From Lentinus brumalis (lineage: Eukaryota; Basidiomycota; Agaricomycetes; Polyporales; Polyporaceae): a DNA stretch of 64,000 nt. The notes beneath the pieces are model-generated. The model made no database searches. It had not been told where the DNA came from and worked only from the letters and a program-made list of their open reading frames with translations. The DNA lies in contig MARA01000015.1 in the NCBI GenBank assembly GCA_001792895.1, positions 744,001 to 808,000 of the forward strand. Reading direction: 5' to 3'. Shown piece by piece: positions 1 to 13,544 of the stretch (position 1 is the stretch's first letter; every line of letters begins with the position of its first letter). The translations under genes were made by a program, and so were the position numbers.

Positions 1-163
1 AAGGGCGGAACGCCACACTCTCAAAAAAGCACACCCGATACCAATACGAGAATAAAACCACCACCGAGGCCATGGAACACCGCCAATGTCATTGGCAGGG
101 TTCCACATCCCGACTCTCACACTGTGACTCACACCCGGTCGGCGAAGGGGAAGTCAGACATAC

Positions 164-374
164 CGGTGCTTCTCCCAAAACCCGGGATGGAGGCGTACGG
201 CACCTCGATAATATCCCTAATTGCAGCAGCGAGAGTGTGGAGGCCTGAGCCACACACGATGCCGACCTGCGGCCTGTGCAGCTTCTCTGGCAGGAGCGAC
301 CTGATCTTGGCCAACGTCTCCTCGAACGGGAGATCGCTCCGAGCTGGAGCGTGGTCGGCGTCGCGGAGCGGCAT
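164..374 (-). CDS. Purine nucleoside phosphorylase, first exon only (gene runs off the left edge)
   Basis: The exon starts with an ATG at 374 and encodes a helical leader ending in the motif VGIVCGSGL, then IPGF and RST. These are the N-terminal phosphate-binding signature and following segment of trimeric inosine/guanosine phosphorylases of purine salvage (cytosolic, nucleoside + phosphate to base + ribose-1-phosphate). In the family RST is followed by V-x-GH-[AS]-G. Here a consensus donor (GTATGT) begins at 163, exactly at that point, so the next exon should lie further left. No GH[AS]G exon is visible in the remaining 163 bases, so the intron extends beyond the window or the gene is broken there. 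Family assignment is good; intactness is unknown. Confidence 0.72.
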
Positions 375-3300
375 GATCTGTTTTTCTCTGCCTGTTTGAC
401 TGTTGAGCTTGATAGATGAGAGGCGTGCGGAGTGGAGGGACCGTGCGGGAGGGGATAAGGTTGGAACGTGGCTGAAGCGTGCCCGGCCTGCAGGCTTTAC
501 AGCAGATCGGGATCGATGTCGGGCGTTACGCCTGCCCGATATGGACGATTATTACGTGGCGCTTGGGCACTGTAAGCGCCAAACCCGAACAGGTTGGCAA
601 GAACCTCCACCTGATTACTCCCTCTCCTTGAACCCGACACCCGTTGAATGCCACCATCATATCGTGACAATAAGTCGCTACTGTGACACTCTACTATACC
701 ACTCTCACGCCCGTAGCCCGGTTTGCACTGGGACCTGCAAGGTCAAGGACATATTCCACGCAATGCAAGGGTAGGGCTATCGCCCACGCCATCCATCTGT
801 CTTGACAGGTGACGAGCCACTCTAACTCTGAATGGGCAGATAGAATCTGTGTGTATGTAGTTTCCCCTTCTCTCCTGCCACCACGTCAAGCTAACTACAG
901 TCGTCCCGTGGAGATGTTCAGCCAAGCTGCTATACATCCGAGCAGCTATGACAGGCCGCGTACACTGTACAGTGTCCTGCTAGTACAGCTTACATAGCTG
1001 CAAGACGGTCTGTTAGGCCTAGGGTTGCTCGCTCAAGTCTCTCCGTCCGTCCCACCCGGACACGCGATCTCATGCTGTCACGGTGAAACTGGTACGGCAT
1101 CTCCTCGTACGCTGCTTTGTTGCTGAGCACTGGGAGGCTGTTAGTACCGGACTTCTGTTGATTCCCAGCAACGCACATCGCACATCGCACGTCGTTGTCA
1201 CGCTCATGCTACTCCCCCATCGCCACCGCCGTCCCGCCATGGGCGGGCGACATCAGCGGGCCTCGTACTGCCTGATTTGGCCCAGTACGAGCGGTACGGA
1301 GGGGAGCAACCATCGTGAGATCTGGTGCTGTCGGCCTGCCTACACCCTCGGGGCGCTGGGCACCGCAGGTTGAAGGCGGTGTCAATCAACCGCAGGCCCA
1401 TGGGCGGCGAAGGTGCCGGAGTAAGGCACAGAGAAATAGCCTTTGGGCTTCTCACTCGGCTGCGACATACGTGGACACCCGCCCTGTGCTCCGAGGACTT
1501 GCTTCGAAACGTGGGAGCCCGTCTGTCTGTTCCCGAGAGTGCTCGTGCCTCTCCGACTCAAATCACCGCTTAATTGACAACTTGCCATTCTGGTGAGGAG
1601 GTCTGCGTCATGGTTCCTACTGCTTGTGTTCGTCCATCCACTCCCTCTCCGGGGGTGCCTTGCGTCCTGACGCTGATGGTGGTGGATCTCAGGAACATTC
1701 TAAGTCAGCACGAACTGCGGGGCCTGACGGCGTTGACGCCAGTTCATGAGGTTTGTCCCTATGAGGCTCTCCACGTTCTCAGCACCGCTTACACGTACGG
1801 GACATATCGGTGTTTCGGTCCCCGTCCTCTTCGCGCAAGGCGTTGTTGCTGCGAGCGGTAGGTATCGTGCGGAAGCGCCCGGGAGAACGTCGGATTCAAT
1901 CACTCGTTGACATGGAGTGATGCATCCGGTCTCGCGTCGGGAGTTGGGGCAATACAGACCAGGGTTCGCTGCTGAGCTTTACTTCCGTATGCATCTTTGA
2001 TGTCACGCGTCTTCCTACCTTACTTGTCGACCTTGCGCTGAGATACTGGTACGTGAAAGCCAAGCCGATTCCGGCTTGATGGCAGGCTGAAACCTCTTTC
2101 TTGGCAGACAGGAAGACTGGCGCGTGTTGCGACACACTGGTGTGGAGACCCATCAAGAACGCAGCAACACGGTGTCCATCCAAGTTCCACGGTCGACGGT
2201 CCCTGTACCAACGACAGGTGAGTATGTCCGCTCATCTCGCCCTCCCCCCTACTACCGGATGACACTGTGGTCACCGACAAGCAGAAAGTCACACATTCTT
2301 GAACGGCTTGACAAGTCCTGCGAGTAATGAGTACCGGCCCGAACACGGTCGAGTTCTCCGGTGTACAGGTCGCCTGCGACTCTAGGTACGGGAATGCATC
2401 GATTGCTAAGTACGCAGCGGTCGGGCTGACACGCGTACTGGGTTACAATATATTGGAGGCCCAGGTACTCAGTAAACGATCTCCGCGCATACTATGCATG
2501 CCGAGCGTGAAACCACTGCGGTCAAGTGTGACCCGGATCAATCTTTCTTACTCACGGAATTGCACAGCTTGTGACCACGTCCGCCATCGGCGCTTTTCAA
2601 TCCTGGCAGGAACCTCCACCGACTGAGACTCGGAGGTATTCCCTCTTGTACGACCGCGTGTGCGAGGCGCATGTCTTCAAGAGAAGAAGTCGCAAAAATC
2701 TTGAAGAGTGCTCTTCTGGAGTGACGGTGACGAGGTTTCAGGTCCGTCGCAACGATTCGCTCAGTCGCCATCTCTGGCTCTGACACGGTGCACGCCAGCG
2801 TTCTCACGCAGACGGGCAACATTGCGCTGCCTCTGCAAATCAAGAAATTAAATGGCAATATTCACTCTCTATGTACCGGCTTGTGCTGGTAGCAGCAGCG
2901 CTTTGCGCCTGTCTTCGCACCGTATCATGTATTGTGCAGTCACCACGTCGAACACCGCCCTCTCCCGATGAACCAGCGCTCCGAGTCTCAGGACGGGTAT
3001 GTCCCGCCGCTCGGCTGTCCAACTGACGCAGATGAGTCCCGTATACCAAATCGGCCAGGGATCGGCCCGCCTGCCCGTTTCTATGGACGCGGATTTCGGC
3101 CTGTGTAAGCACGACAAATCTCCGTTTTGCCTGTCAGTTTGAACGCATGTTTCCCAAGGTGCGTCTTGCAGTCAGGTACATGCACGATTGTCTCTGAGTA
3201 GCCCGTACACGAGCAGTGACCGCAGTGTTCGTTGGTGTGCGCCACAGTTCCCATCCTATGGGTATGACTCGCACTTGCGGTGCGGGTGTGTGTGTGCGTG

Positions 3301-3476
3301 CAACGCGTCGGCAGCTATGAGACCTGTCGCCTTGATACCTTCACAGGAACTTGATCCATTCCAGTTACGGCTCCGCGCCCTTGACCGGCATGGCACTGGG
3401 TCGGGCAGGAACGCGGACCCGGGATACGTGCGACTCGCAGTCCCTGCGACATGAGCGGCAGAACGAGACCAGACGG
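375..3476. other. Gene-poor intergenic region
   Basis: About 3.1 kb with stops in all frames and no stretch that reads like a known domain with consistent introns. Short open frames are present but have no family resemblance. A short segment reading AGAACCTCCACC near 602 recurs with one change near 2610, too short to interpret. I see no transposon ends. Confidence 0.5.
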
Positions 3477-3482
3477 TATAAA
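3477..3482 (+). promoter_or_regulatory. TATA box of the manganese peroxidase gene
   Basis: TATAAA lies 125 bases upstream of the peroxidase ATG, followed by a pyrimidine-rich leader (CTCTCTCTTCTCTTCCC type) as is common before highly expressed basidiomycete genes. I looked for metal-response (TGCRCNC) elements: one match, TGCGCTC at about 3575, lies downstream of the TATA box, so no regulatory claim is made from it. Confidence 0.55.
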
Positions 3483-3606
3483 GCCTAGGCGAGCTCGAGA
3501 GCAAACCTCAGTGCACTTCTACGCTCTCTCTTCTCTTCCCTTCTCTTTTCAACTTCTCCCTATCAAGCCACCTTTGCGCTCTCCTCGACATTTATCGGCA
3601 ACAGTA

Positions 3607-5156
<1,550 letters not shown>

Positions 5157-5868
5157 TTCAACAGCGGGCTCTTCTAACATACACGAACCTTGATCTCGCT
5201 TCGCTGCCATCCACCCCGTCGGTCCTTTGTCTCGGTACCGTAAGGCACCCTCCCTCTCCTTCATGATCATCGACAACGGACATATGAGTAGTACAAATAT
5301 CGGTTAATACGGTCGATCATCTATCCGGGTATGGGACGGACTTTCTTGGTATAATCGTTTGGTGTACAATCTGATATAATAAACGGAATCATTGTGGTAC
5401 CCTCCCCGACATGGCGGCGAGGTGGACCCGTTCGCTCAGACACAGGACTCCCAAGTCGGCGTCTTGGGCGGAAGAATCAGCGCCATTGTAGGTATTGCAT
5501 ACAAGGTCTATTGTGTTCAACGGCATGCACCTACCACGAAAGTAACCGTACCTAAGTGGCTAACGTCGTTCGAAGAGGCCCATCTCATTACACAGACCTG
5601 TAATGTAAGAACAAGCAAGAACCAGTGTTCCAACCATCCAATGGATTCTATGGTAAATGAGAAGCCTGGCAGATCTGCGACTCGGACAGGGACAGTAACA
5701 GCGAGTGGAGAACGGATGATGCGCACGCTTGCGATTGACAACTGGAAGGTAACATGATATGGACGGCAAACGATATATCTGTATGGAGTCATATCGAGCT
5801 CTATGTACGAAGATCACGACGCTGCTCGTGGGAATCAATAGGATCCAGTTCGAGGAGCCATGGTAGAA
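5157..5868. other. Intergenic region between convergent MnP and FunK1 copy 1
   Basis: About 0.7 kb, A+T-richer than the genes, holding the two 3' ends of convergent transcription units. One 121-codon open frame on the plus strand lacks an ATG start and resembles nothing I know. No copy of the orphan family found beside FunK1 copies 2 and 3 is visible here. Confidence 0.5.
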
Positions 5869-8800
5869 TCAGGACTCTGTCAGCAGACGTTGCCTCTTGG
5901 CATCCCTAGGCTGGATCTGCCTGCCAGCCTTTTCCTTCTCCTTGCTGTGCGGGTCGTCAAGCGTATACGGATACTCCCAGGTCAGCCCAGCTGATGGGGG
6001 ACTGGAGGAGAAGACGTTTCCGGGAACAAATGATGAGGACGATTCGGCCTCGAATGCGACGTCTCTGATGCGCTTGGATGAGGTGCGAGGGTAGAGACTA
6101 TTCGGTGGGGCGGTGAGGTACGGAACTTGGTCTTCAATCTTCGACAACGGTGGAAGCTTATCCTCATCGTCCCAGATCGGAGATAATATGAGAGTGTAGA
6201 AGGTGTCCAAGATAGCGATATGGTCTTGCAAAGGCGATACTGCAGCTGAGCGAGTGGCTGATACATTTGAGGACAAATTCGAGAACTCGTTGGCGGCTGG
6301 AGCGCCGTTTCCCTGCAAGCTAGGAGTGCTCTCGATACGCGGCGTTGCGGTCTCGTCTCCCCTCGCCACGGACTGCTCTTCAACCTTGCCTATCCGAGTG
6401 GGAAGCGTGTCCCGCGCGAACTTGTACTTCGGGCGTGAGGCGCTAAGAGAGGAAGTCTTCGGCTTGTCCAGGACAGAGAGGTCGATAGTGTCGTAATGTT
6501 GCTTGACGATCGAGGTCACTTTGGCGAGCAGGGTAGTGAAAGGATGCCCTTCAGGAAGCCCCTCGACCACGGCATTACCGTTTTTGACACAACGAAGCTT
6601 CTCCCCATAGCCCCGTTCTACAAGACCGAGCGTCTTGTGAGGGAGCTGAGGGGGGTCTCGCACGACTTGGTCGAACATCGCGAAGAACAGCATCGCGAGG
6701 TGGCTCCTGTCGTCCGACGCCGCATGCGGGAAGTACTTCCATGCGCACCAGTTGAGCACATGGTAGAACGACTCGAGGTCATCTGCAAGCTCATGGGGCT
6801 TGTTGGCGTACTTCTGAAGAAGCGCAGACATGAATTGCCAAGTACCCTATGAATCTCGGGCATCAGCTCCTGGTTCGACGACATACAACGCGTACTGAAG
6901 CTCTCACCGATCTCGATGGCTGGGTGGCCTGCTGCTTACGAAGTTGCTCTTTGGTCTTCGCGAGATCCCAATCAGCGAGAAGCCCAATTCGTTTTGGTCC
7001 GTCATAGTAGAGGAGGATGTTACCAACGCTGATATCTCGATGGAGGATGCCGCACTTCTCCCACGCGAACTGGTGAGCTAATTTAATCCACGATGAGACA
7101 AAGGACAGATGCGCAAAAACAATATAGAACACTCACCGAGGAGTGCGAAGTATACTCCTACCATGAGCTCGTACGGATCACTGAAGTCCTCGAGAGTGCT
7201 GCAGATCTCCTTGATCGCAAGACGATGATGGATCCTGGGGAGGTCTCCGTCCGGCCTAGTGAGGGGTCGTGGCAAAGTGCGCTGAACTCGTGGGGTCTCT
7301 GTCGTCTGCGAAGTACCGGATCGAGCTGAAGGATCTGTGATGCTTCCAGCCGCAACGTGCGCGGCCGGGGACACGACGTCACCCATGCAGATGGGTGTCG
7401 GGATATAAGCCTTCCTTGCGTCGGGTTTTGCATCATCTGACTCTTCCGAAAGGGCCTTCGACCACAAGACCTTGTAATGTTCGCCTTCAGGGACGATGTC
7501 TGAGGAGTCTGGTCGCCAAGTATCCTTGATGAAGATCGCCTTCGGAGCCGCAACTTCGACCTCGGAAGCAGAGCCTACGTCTGGAGCGAGTCCATCGTCC
7601 GCAGCGCCATCGTCCGGAGCGAGTCCAATATCCAGAGCCACGAAGCCCTTCGTGCCACGCCCGACCACAGGAGCGCTGCAGAACTCTGGGCGTCCGACGA
7701 GGCAGACGTGAGTGGACTGGGTGCCAGGCGACTCCGTGGTGAGAGGCGATCCATCAGCAGACCACATACCGGTCATGTTGATCTTGTAGACCGGGTACGA
7801 CGCCGAGACGGCGCGCTTCAGAGCCTTCTCAACGACGGGCGCGTCGGCGAAGGCCTTGTGCGCGTTCACGAATATCTCCTGCTCGGCCTTCGAAGCCACG
7901 CACGCCGTGGGATCGTGGCCGCGCTGTTCCCTTCGGGCGGCGTGATTGAAACCACGATAGAAGAACTGCCCCAGGATTTCAGGATGTTTGCGATAGTCGA
8001 ACGCTTCGGACACCATCGCGCCTTTGCGGTCGAAGCAAACGAGCCGAGCATGATCGTCGAGGATGAGAATCGTGAAGACGAAGAGGCGGTGCTGGTGTTT
8101 GAAAACTTTGGCAGCGTGGCCCACAATCTGGTCTCTGGAAAGGACGTGAGTCTCTCCATCAGGGAGGAATGTAGCGGTCTTGCAATAAATATCGTGGAGA
8201 AAAGGGAAATTATCTCTGGAGCGTTTGACCCCAATGACCACCTCCGCCCAAGCCCAAGACATCTCGCCACGGAAGACAGGAGCGTCGTGAGCCTCCGACG
8301 CGTCCGGGTCCGGGCTTCCGTCCCGAGGCACATCGATGACTGGAGGGGACCCTGTGTAAAGCCGCCTGCGACAGAGGCGTCGCTGTCCTTCGGCATGGCT
8401 TTCTTGAAATCTTCCTTCCAGCGGTATGCTCCCACAGCGTCGGAGTGAGTGGGAAAGACGACGAGATCAGGCCGATCAGCATTGTAATCAGCCAAGTCGT
8501 CGACGCTGTCTGCCATTGAAGCGGCCTTTTCTTCGAGAGAGTCAGTGCAGCGCACCGTGAATTCCGTACACCCGACGGTGTTGAGGTAGCCTATGCACCC
8601 CTTGTGCTGCAAAGAAGTAGCATTATTAGCAATGCAAGGGATGCGGTATAGATGACATACAATCTCGGAGTACATGCGACTGCCTGGACCGTCCCCAGGG
8701 ACGTCCATTGCTTCGAATCCCATGTCGACGGGCGGAGCCTCTGTGCCAGGCATGCAGCGCTCGAACCAATCCTGGACACAACATTGGACCCAGCGCATAT

Positions 8801-8900
8801 CTTGGGCAAGTGAAGTCCAATTCTTATTGCGAGAATGGTCACCAACTTGGAAGAGCGCGTGACGAGTGGTAGGCGACGGTCTCCTGTTTGACGGGGTCAC
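5869..8900 (-). CDS. FunK1-type fungal protein kinase, copy 1 (one frame break)
   Basis: Member of the basidiomycete-expanded FunK1 (fungal-type protein kinase) family; probable Ser/Thr kinase, substrates unknown. Four exons are clear: 8661-8900 (5' limit uncertain, no obvious ATG), 7130-8606, about 6947-7085 and 5869-6846. The catalytic loop HRDISVGNIL carries the HRD Asp and the Mg-binding Asn. The DFG position reads DWD (LADWDLAK), as in the other copies here. The C-terminal half (MSALLQKYANKPHELADDLESF) is the family-specific tail. Compared with copy 2 at 38.6-41.6 kb, which is nearly the same protein over long stretches, one base is missing near 8350 in the T-Q-G-P-L-P-V-I-D segment, shifting frame. 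One extra C in the CTCC run would restore it. So this is either a pseudogene or a base-level assembly error. Confidence 0.82.
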
Positions 8901-9284
8901 GGGGGTATTCTCGTAGACGTCGTCCGGTAATGTTTCAAGTCAGTGGTACAAGGGCGAGAGTCTGCTTGCCTGTCGTCAAGCAAAGGAGCATAAGACAAAG
9001 GCAGTGGGCTTGCGAGGTAGAAGGCGGAGTTGTCTGAGACCTCGGTGGGTGGCAGGTTTACTGGAATCTTGACGAGGGGGAGTTTGGACTAAGCTCGTAG
9101 TCTAAACACCAGAAGGAAACCTCTAAGCCTGCGGAGTAAAGTCTGTATGGGAGAGCTGCTTGTTTGTTTCCGAGAGCGAAGAGACGAGAGAGAAGATTGA
9201 AGGAACATACCGATCTCTACGAGCCCTTAGTATGCAGATCGTGAGGAGAGTGGCGGAAAGAGGTGCTTCAATCTTGTTGTCGCA

Positions 9285-9445
9285 AGAATCGAAGACAAAG
9301 AGATTTCTTAAAAGTTGTGGGGCGTCTCCAGCCTCTGTTGGGAGGGAGGAGGAGGTTCGATTTCAAACAGGCGGTTCAGATGAGGCTGTGCAGCCGCCTA
9401 GGCTATCCCGATATGGCATGCGTTCAAGTTGCGATGGCGCCGGGG
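9285..9445 (-). repeat. Conserved upstream block shared with FunK1 copy 3
   Basis: Read on the minus strand, this block upstream of FunK1 copy 1 aligns with 27420-27595, which lies upstream of FunK1 copy 3 in the same relative orientation. Shared stretches include GCGCCATCGCAACTTGAAC, CCATATCGGGATA, CTGCACAGCCTCAT, CGAACCTCCTCCTC, ACAGAGGCTG and AAATCTCTTTGTCT, in the same order. FunK1 copy 2, whose protein is much closer to copy 1, lacks it. It could be a shared promoter or leader, or a transposon remnant. Confidence 0.6.
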
Positions 9446-9744
9446 CGAAGGCCCGGGCCAGTGCGCGCCGGCCTACGAGTACTTCGCGTCCTGCGACGGG
9501 CGCAACTGAGAATCAGCAAGCTACTGCATGCCTTTTTTTGTCTGACAAATAATGGAAGACAACACGCCTCACGTGGAGCAGTATAACGAGTATACTGTAG
9601 CCGGGAAATCATGATACTGGAGAGTAGTAAGTAGACTGCGTCCCAGGTCACCCATGAATGCATTCCACGGTCCACCGCCAAACAATGTGGTATCTGTGAG
9701 TTACAGATAGATAAATGCTCACCAACATCCCCGGAATTACCAGG

Positions 9745-10175
9745 ACTTTCTATCGCGATGATCGCCATAGCATCTCCAGACTCCAGCGGACCAGCTCTGA
9801 CTTGGACTCCGCTCTCCAGCCTGAGGCACTGAGGTAGCCCTTGGATGAACTTGAAAGCGATGGTTCCCGCCAGATCGAGCTTGTCAAGGGTACGAACCGC
9901 CACTTTGTGAAGATTGTTGTACTCGGAAGACTGAGCCGGGAAGGTCCTAGTGCTCCCAGGAGGTCGGTATACACAATTGAGGCGATTTCAGCCGGGGGTT
10001 CCTGTCCGCGCGCGGCCTCTCGCAGCGGAAGAGACGAGCGATCTGAGAGTCCATGCAGGAGCTGCTTGATTTCGAAGGAGTTGAAGGATCCCAGCGGGAC
10101 TACGTACGCGCCATTGTAGTTTGTGATCGAACAGGACGAGGCGCGAACGGCGGCGTCCGGTATTACTTCATGAGG
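9745..10175 (-). pseudogene. Unrecognised coding fragment, two exons
   Basis: Minus-strand reading gives a protein-like stretch (contains NGAYVVPLGSFNSFEIKQLL). It runs into a consensus intron whose donor GTGTAT is at about 9985 and whose acceptor CTCAG is at about 9933. Reading then resumes in frame with LHKVAVRTLDKLDLAGTIAF and ends near GNSGD. The 5' side is closed by an in-frame stop and no ATG is present, and the 3' side runs out without a clear exon. I do not recognise the family. The conserved-looking composition and a frame-preserving intron argue for a former gene rather than chance. Confidence 0.35.
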
Positions 10176-10780
10176 CTCGCCAAGTAGTCTTCTTCTTCTT
10201 CATCAAATCCATTTATTGTCCCGTTAGGGCCTAGCCCCATGTCGGACACAATACACGCGCGCGCTGCAACGCAGAACCAGTACGTAGTAGTCTAAGTAAA
10301 CAGTGGCCCCCGGGCGTCCGAGGACGCCACGTAGTCGACCGCCTGTCTTCAAGCCGCCAGACAGGCCTTGCCGTGGACCTCGACTATGTGGATTCGACAC
10401 AAACGCTCCCCTCTCATCCATCTCGAGATCCAACGTGTACCATTCCAACTGGCATGTGCCATGAACACCAGTACATAGCTCAAGGCCTAGGGCGAGCGCC
10501 GTATGCAAGAGGCGGATCCTACATTACTCGTAACTCTACTAGGATGAGGTCGACCCGCAGTCGTAGGCTTAAGCCAGGACTGACCGTTAAACGATGCGAC
10601 AACGACGGAACGGCGTGTACGAATAGAAGTGTGTGCGTGCAGTGATGATGTGCGATGCGTGACATGCAGGAGATGATTGATGTATGAGAAAGAGACAGAC
10701 GATGCGATGAGAAGCAGCGTGGTGTGGTGGTATGCAGACTGGAGAGGAGGGAGATGGGAAAGCCAGATGAGGATGATCAT

Positions 10781-11054
10781 CCGGAATGGTCACGAAGTGC
10801 GAAGAATATGATAGCATGTGCGCCGACGAAAGGTCGAACACGGAAAAAGACAAGTGCACCGAAGAATCGCGAGAACTCCATCCGAAGCGTACGTATAAGC
10901 AGACATGTCCCGCGATCCGGGATGGTCACGACGTGCGAAGAATATAATAGCACGTGCGCCGACGAAAGGTCGAAGTCGAACGCGGAAGAAGACAAGTACG
11001 CCGAAGAATCGCAATATTCATCCAGAACGTACGTATAAGCAGACATGTCCCGCG
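10781..11054. repeat. Direct tandem duplication, two units of about 134 and 140 bases
   Basis: Unit 1 (10781-10914) and unit 2 (10915-11054) both run from GGAATGGTCACGA-like through GTGCGCCGACGAAAGGTCGAA to ACGTATAAGCAGACATGTCC and CGCG, with small indels (for example GTCGAA doubled in unit 2). They lie just downstream of the Ldb17 stop codon, so they probably form part of its 3' flank. No coding sense. Confidence 0.8.
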
Positions 11055-11085
11055 TACACCCTCCCCCCGGCAGGGACGCCGCACC

Positions 11086-13544
11086 CTAGTACGCAGACGC
11101 CTTCCCCGCCGCCAACGCCGCCAGATTCGGCTGGCTGGACGCAGCGATCGCACTCAACGGGCTCAGCGGCCCCTTCCTTGGCGGCACCGCTGGCGGCTTC
11201 CGCCTCGTCTTCACCGGGGCGGGGGTGCCGCCCGTCTCCCCGACCCCGACGGCGACGCCGGCTTGGGCAACGTATCCAGGGAGCTCGACGATGACGACGA
11301 CGCAGACGAGGACATCGGGCGATCTAGTGGGGACGTGATGGGCTGGCCGGGGGATGTTGGGGAGAGGACGCGGATCTCGGGGGGCTCATCGGAGAGTGGC
11401 GAGGACGCGTCGATGACGTGCATCGTCTCGCCGCCGTTCGTGCGCGGGTCCACGGACAGCGACGAGAACGACGTGATTGTTGGATCGACGTTGAAGGACC
11501 CCGCCCGATACCGGTGCTTCGCCGCCGCGGCAGACGTGGTCGCAGCAGCTACGAACGGGAGACTCGCGCTGCTGTCGCCGCTCAGCTGGCGCACACGCGA
11601 CACCGAGTCTTTCCGTCCATGGTCGCTTTGCCGGTGGGCCGAGTGGTGGGCAGACACAGCGCGTTGCTTCTGCGGCGAGGTGCCTGTCGGCGGCAGTGGG
11701 AGATGCTCCGCGCTCCGACTGGCCTTCGGGTGCTTCCCACGGAGCGAGTCCATGCGGCCCAGGTGTGGCTCCTGCGCGTCGGATCCGGATGGACCGGCCG
11801 AGTGTGGCGCGCCCGCCTTCGAGACGGCGTCCAGTCCTGGACTGTCTCCGCGCCGGATCTCCTCCTCGTACAGGGTGAACTTGCGACCCGTGGGCGTGGC
11901 GGGGTTGGCCTTGCGGAACTGGACACACCACTCGCCGCTCATGCAGCGTGCAACCAGTCGCTTCGTTGTTGGATCGACGTCGCGGATGGACTCGTTCTCG
12001 ATGAGGGATTCGAGCGTCTGCACGATTTGCGGGCGCTTGTATGGCATGTTGCGGAGCTGGGTCTTCGTGAGTAGCGGATGCAGAACACGGAGGTACGTGT
12101 GTCGTAGCTGGTCGGTGTGCGTCATGTCAGAATAAGCTACGCATACGACGGTATGGTGCTCACCGATTCGTTGTCCTCGTCAATGTCACAGATCTCGCGC
12201 AAGAACACGTCTACAAGCACGCACAGGTCGTTAGTGTAGAAGAACTCAGCCATGCCCTTGGTCGTAAACAGCAGGTATAGTAGCTTCAGGACCAGGAGCT
12301 GCATGCACAAGTCTTCGGGGGTCCGGTTGGCGCGGTTGAGCATGAAGATCAGATTCTCTCCGAAGGTCGGACTCGAGCCTGCTCGTGACTTGAGCACCCG
12401 CAATACGCGATTCGTGCTCTCTGGTGTTCGTGCGTCTACTTGCTGCTGCGCAAACCCAATGGCGGTGGGTTGTGGCGTGTTCGGGTGGAGTGACGCCACC
12501 ATGAATTGCTCATTCAGCGCTACCTGGAACGTTGTCAGCACATCGCAGTATAAAGCTATGCGATGCACGTACTATGAGTTTGATGACGGAGTAGTTGAAG
12601 CTCTCGTCCTGCATGTCTCTCGTCTGCTCGACGAGGTCGAAGAGGTAATCAATGAACCCATCGTCGAACAGTCCTGCACAACAAGATAAGCCGGGACTGG
12701 GTGGGAAGGTGATCTTCAGACTCACGGAGATCAAGTAACGTCATCTTCTGCACCCTGCAGACCTCGTATAACAATTTGACGGATAGCGACCGCAGCTTCG
12801 CCTCTATAGGCACTGCGATCGGGCGCGAGCTTCCGGAGCTAGAACCGGCACCAGTTCCGTAGAAGCCACTGTCAACCTCCGGGTCGACGTCCAATCGGAC
12901 ATGGTCCATGAGTAACGGAAGGAGCGGGTGCCACCGCTTCTGCGATCGTAGGAAGGCCGCCTTCCTGCGTCCATATGCGAGCATGATGCTGTAGAGTATC
13001 ATCTCATAGTGGGGATCGGTGTTCTATACTCCGGGTGGCAGTAGCGGAGAAGAGTGCGGTGGTGATATTAGGCGGAGAGGAACAAAGGGGTTTCAAAGTA
13101 CTCACTGTCTGGGCGTCGTCCACCATGAGCTCGCACATGCGTTCCGAGTGGAACTGAAACAGCTCCGAAGCGAGCACCATGTCGCAAGCATGGTCTAATT
13201 GAAGAGGGCTTTGGAGGTACTGCTCTGCTCCGAGGCGTACGTCGCGCAAAAATAGACAGCGCCGCGACAATGGCATATGACATCAATATCCGCCCGCGCT
13301 CCGAGAGACGGCTGAACGCACCATGGTATGCAGCACACAAGGAGATGAATCTGCGAAGCGTGCTATCAAGCTTGGAGAGGGTCACGTCTGGGGGGAATTG
13401 GAGGACATCTTCGAGTTCTGGCGACGACGCACGGCGTTGAGACGGAGCAGAGCGAAACAGAGCGGGGCACGTACCTGACCAGAATTGTTGGGCATTCTCG
13501 ATGATGTATACGATCCCAAGAACCTCCATCGGCAGCGCAGGCAT
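11086..13544 (-). CDS. Ldb17/SPIN90-family (DUF2013) actin-patch regulator
   Basis: Homologue of the fungal LDB17 / SPIN90 leucine-rich family, which tunes Arp2/3-driven actin assembly at endocytic patches. ATG at 13544; seven exons: 13475-13544, 13322-13417, 13106-13224, 12726-13023, 12573-12673, 12164-12523 and 11086-12107, all with GT..AG introns that keep frame. The family core is clear: FGENLIFMLNRANRTPEDLC, QLLVLKLLYLLFTTKG, VDVFLREICDIDEDNES, LRHTYLRVLHPLLTKTQLR and PYKRPQIVQTLESLI. The C-terminus is Ser/Pro-rich and ends in a proline-rich SH3-ligand-like stretch (TRRKPPAVPPRK, then SAIAASSQPNLAALAAGKAS). That tail is one frame off the upstream part of the last exon, with a TGA at 11211. 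One extra C in the CCCC run just before it would join them. Because the tail is conserved in type, I treat the break as a probable sequence error and place the stop at 11086. Confidence 0.88.

Noticed and set aside
3574..3580. Metal-response element controlling the peroxidase
   Set aside because: A single TGCRCNC match downstream of the TATA box is expected by chance.
8661..8990. A second frameshift in the N-terminal exon of FunK1 copy 1
   Set aside because: The first exon boundaries of copies 1 and 2 are unclear, so alignment there cannot separate a frameshift from an undefined intron.
10954..12135. 393-codon plus-strand frame opposite Ldb17
   Set aside because: Arg-rich shadow of the last Ldb17 exon, whose minus-strand reading has clear family motifs.
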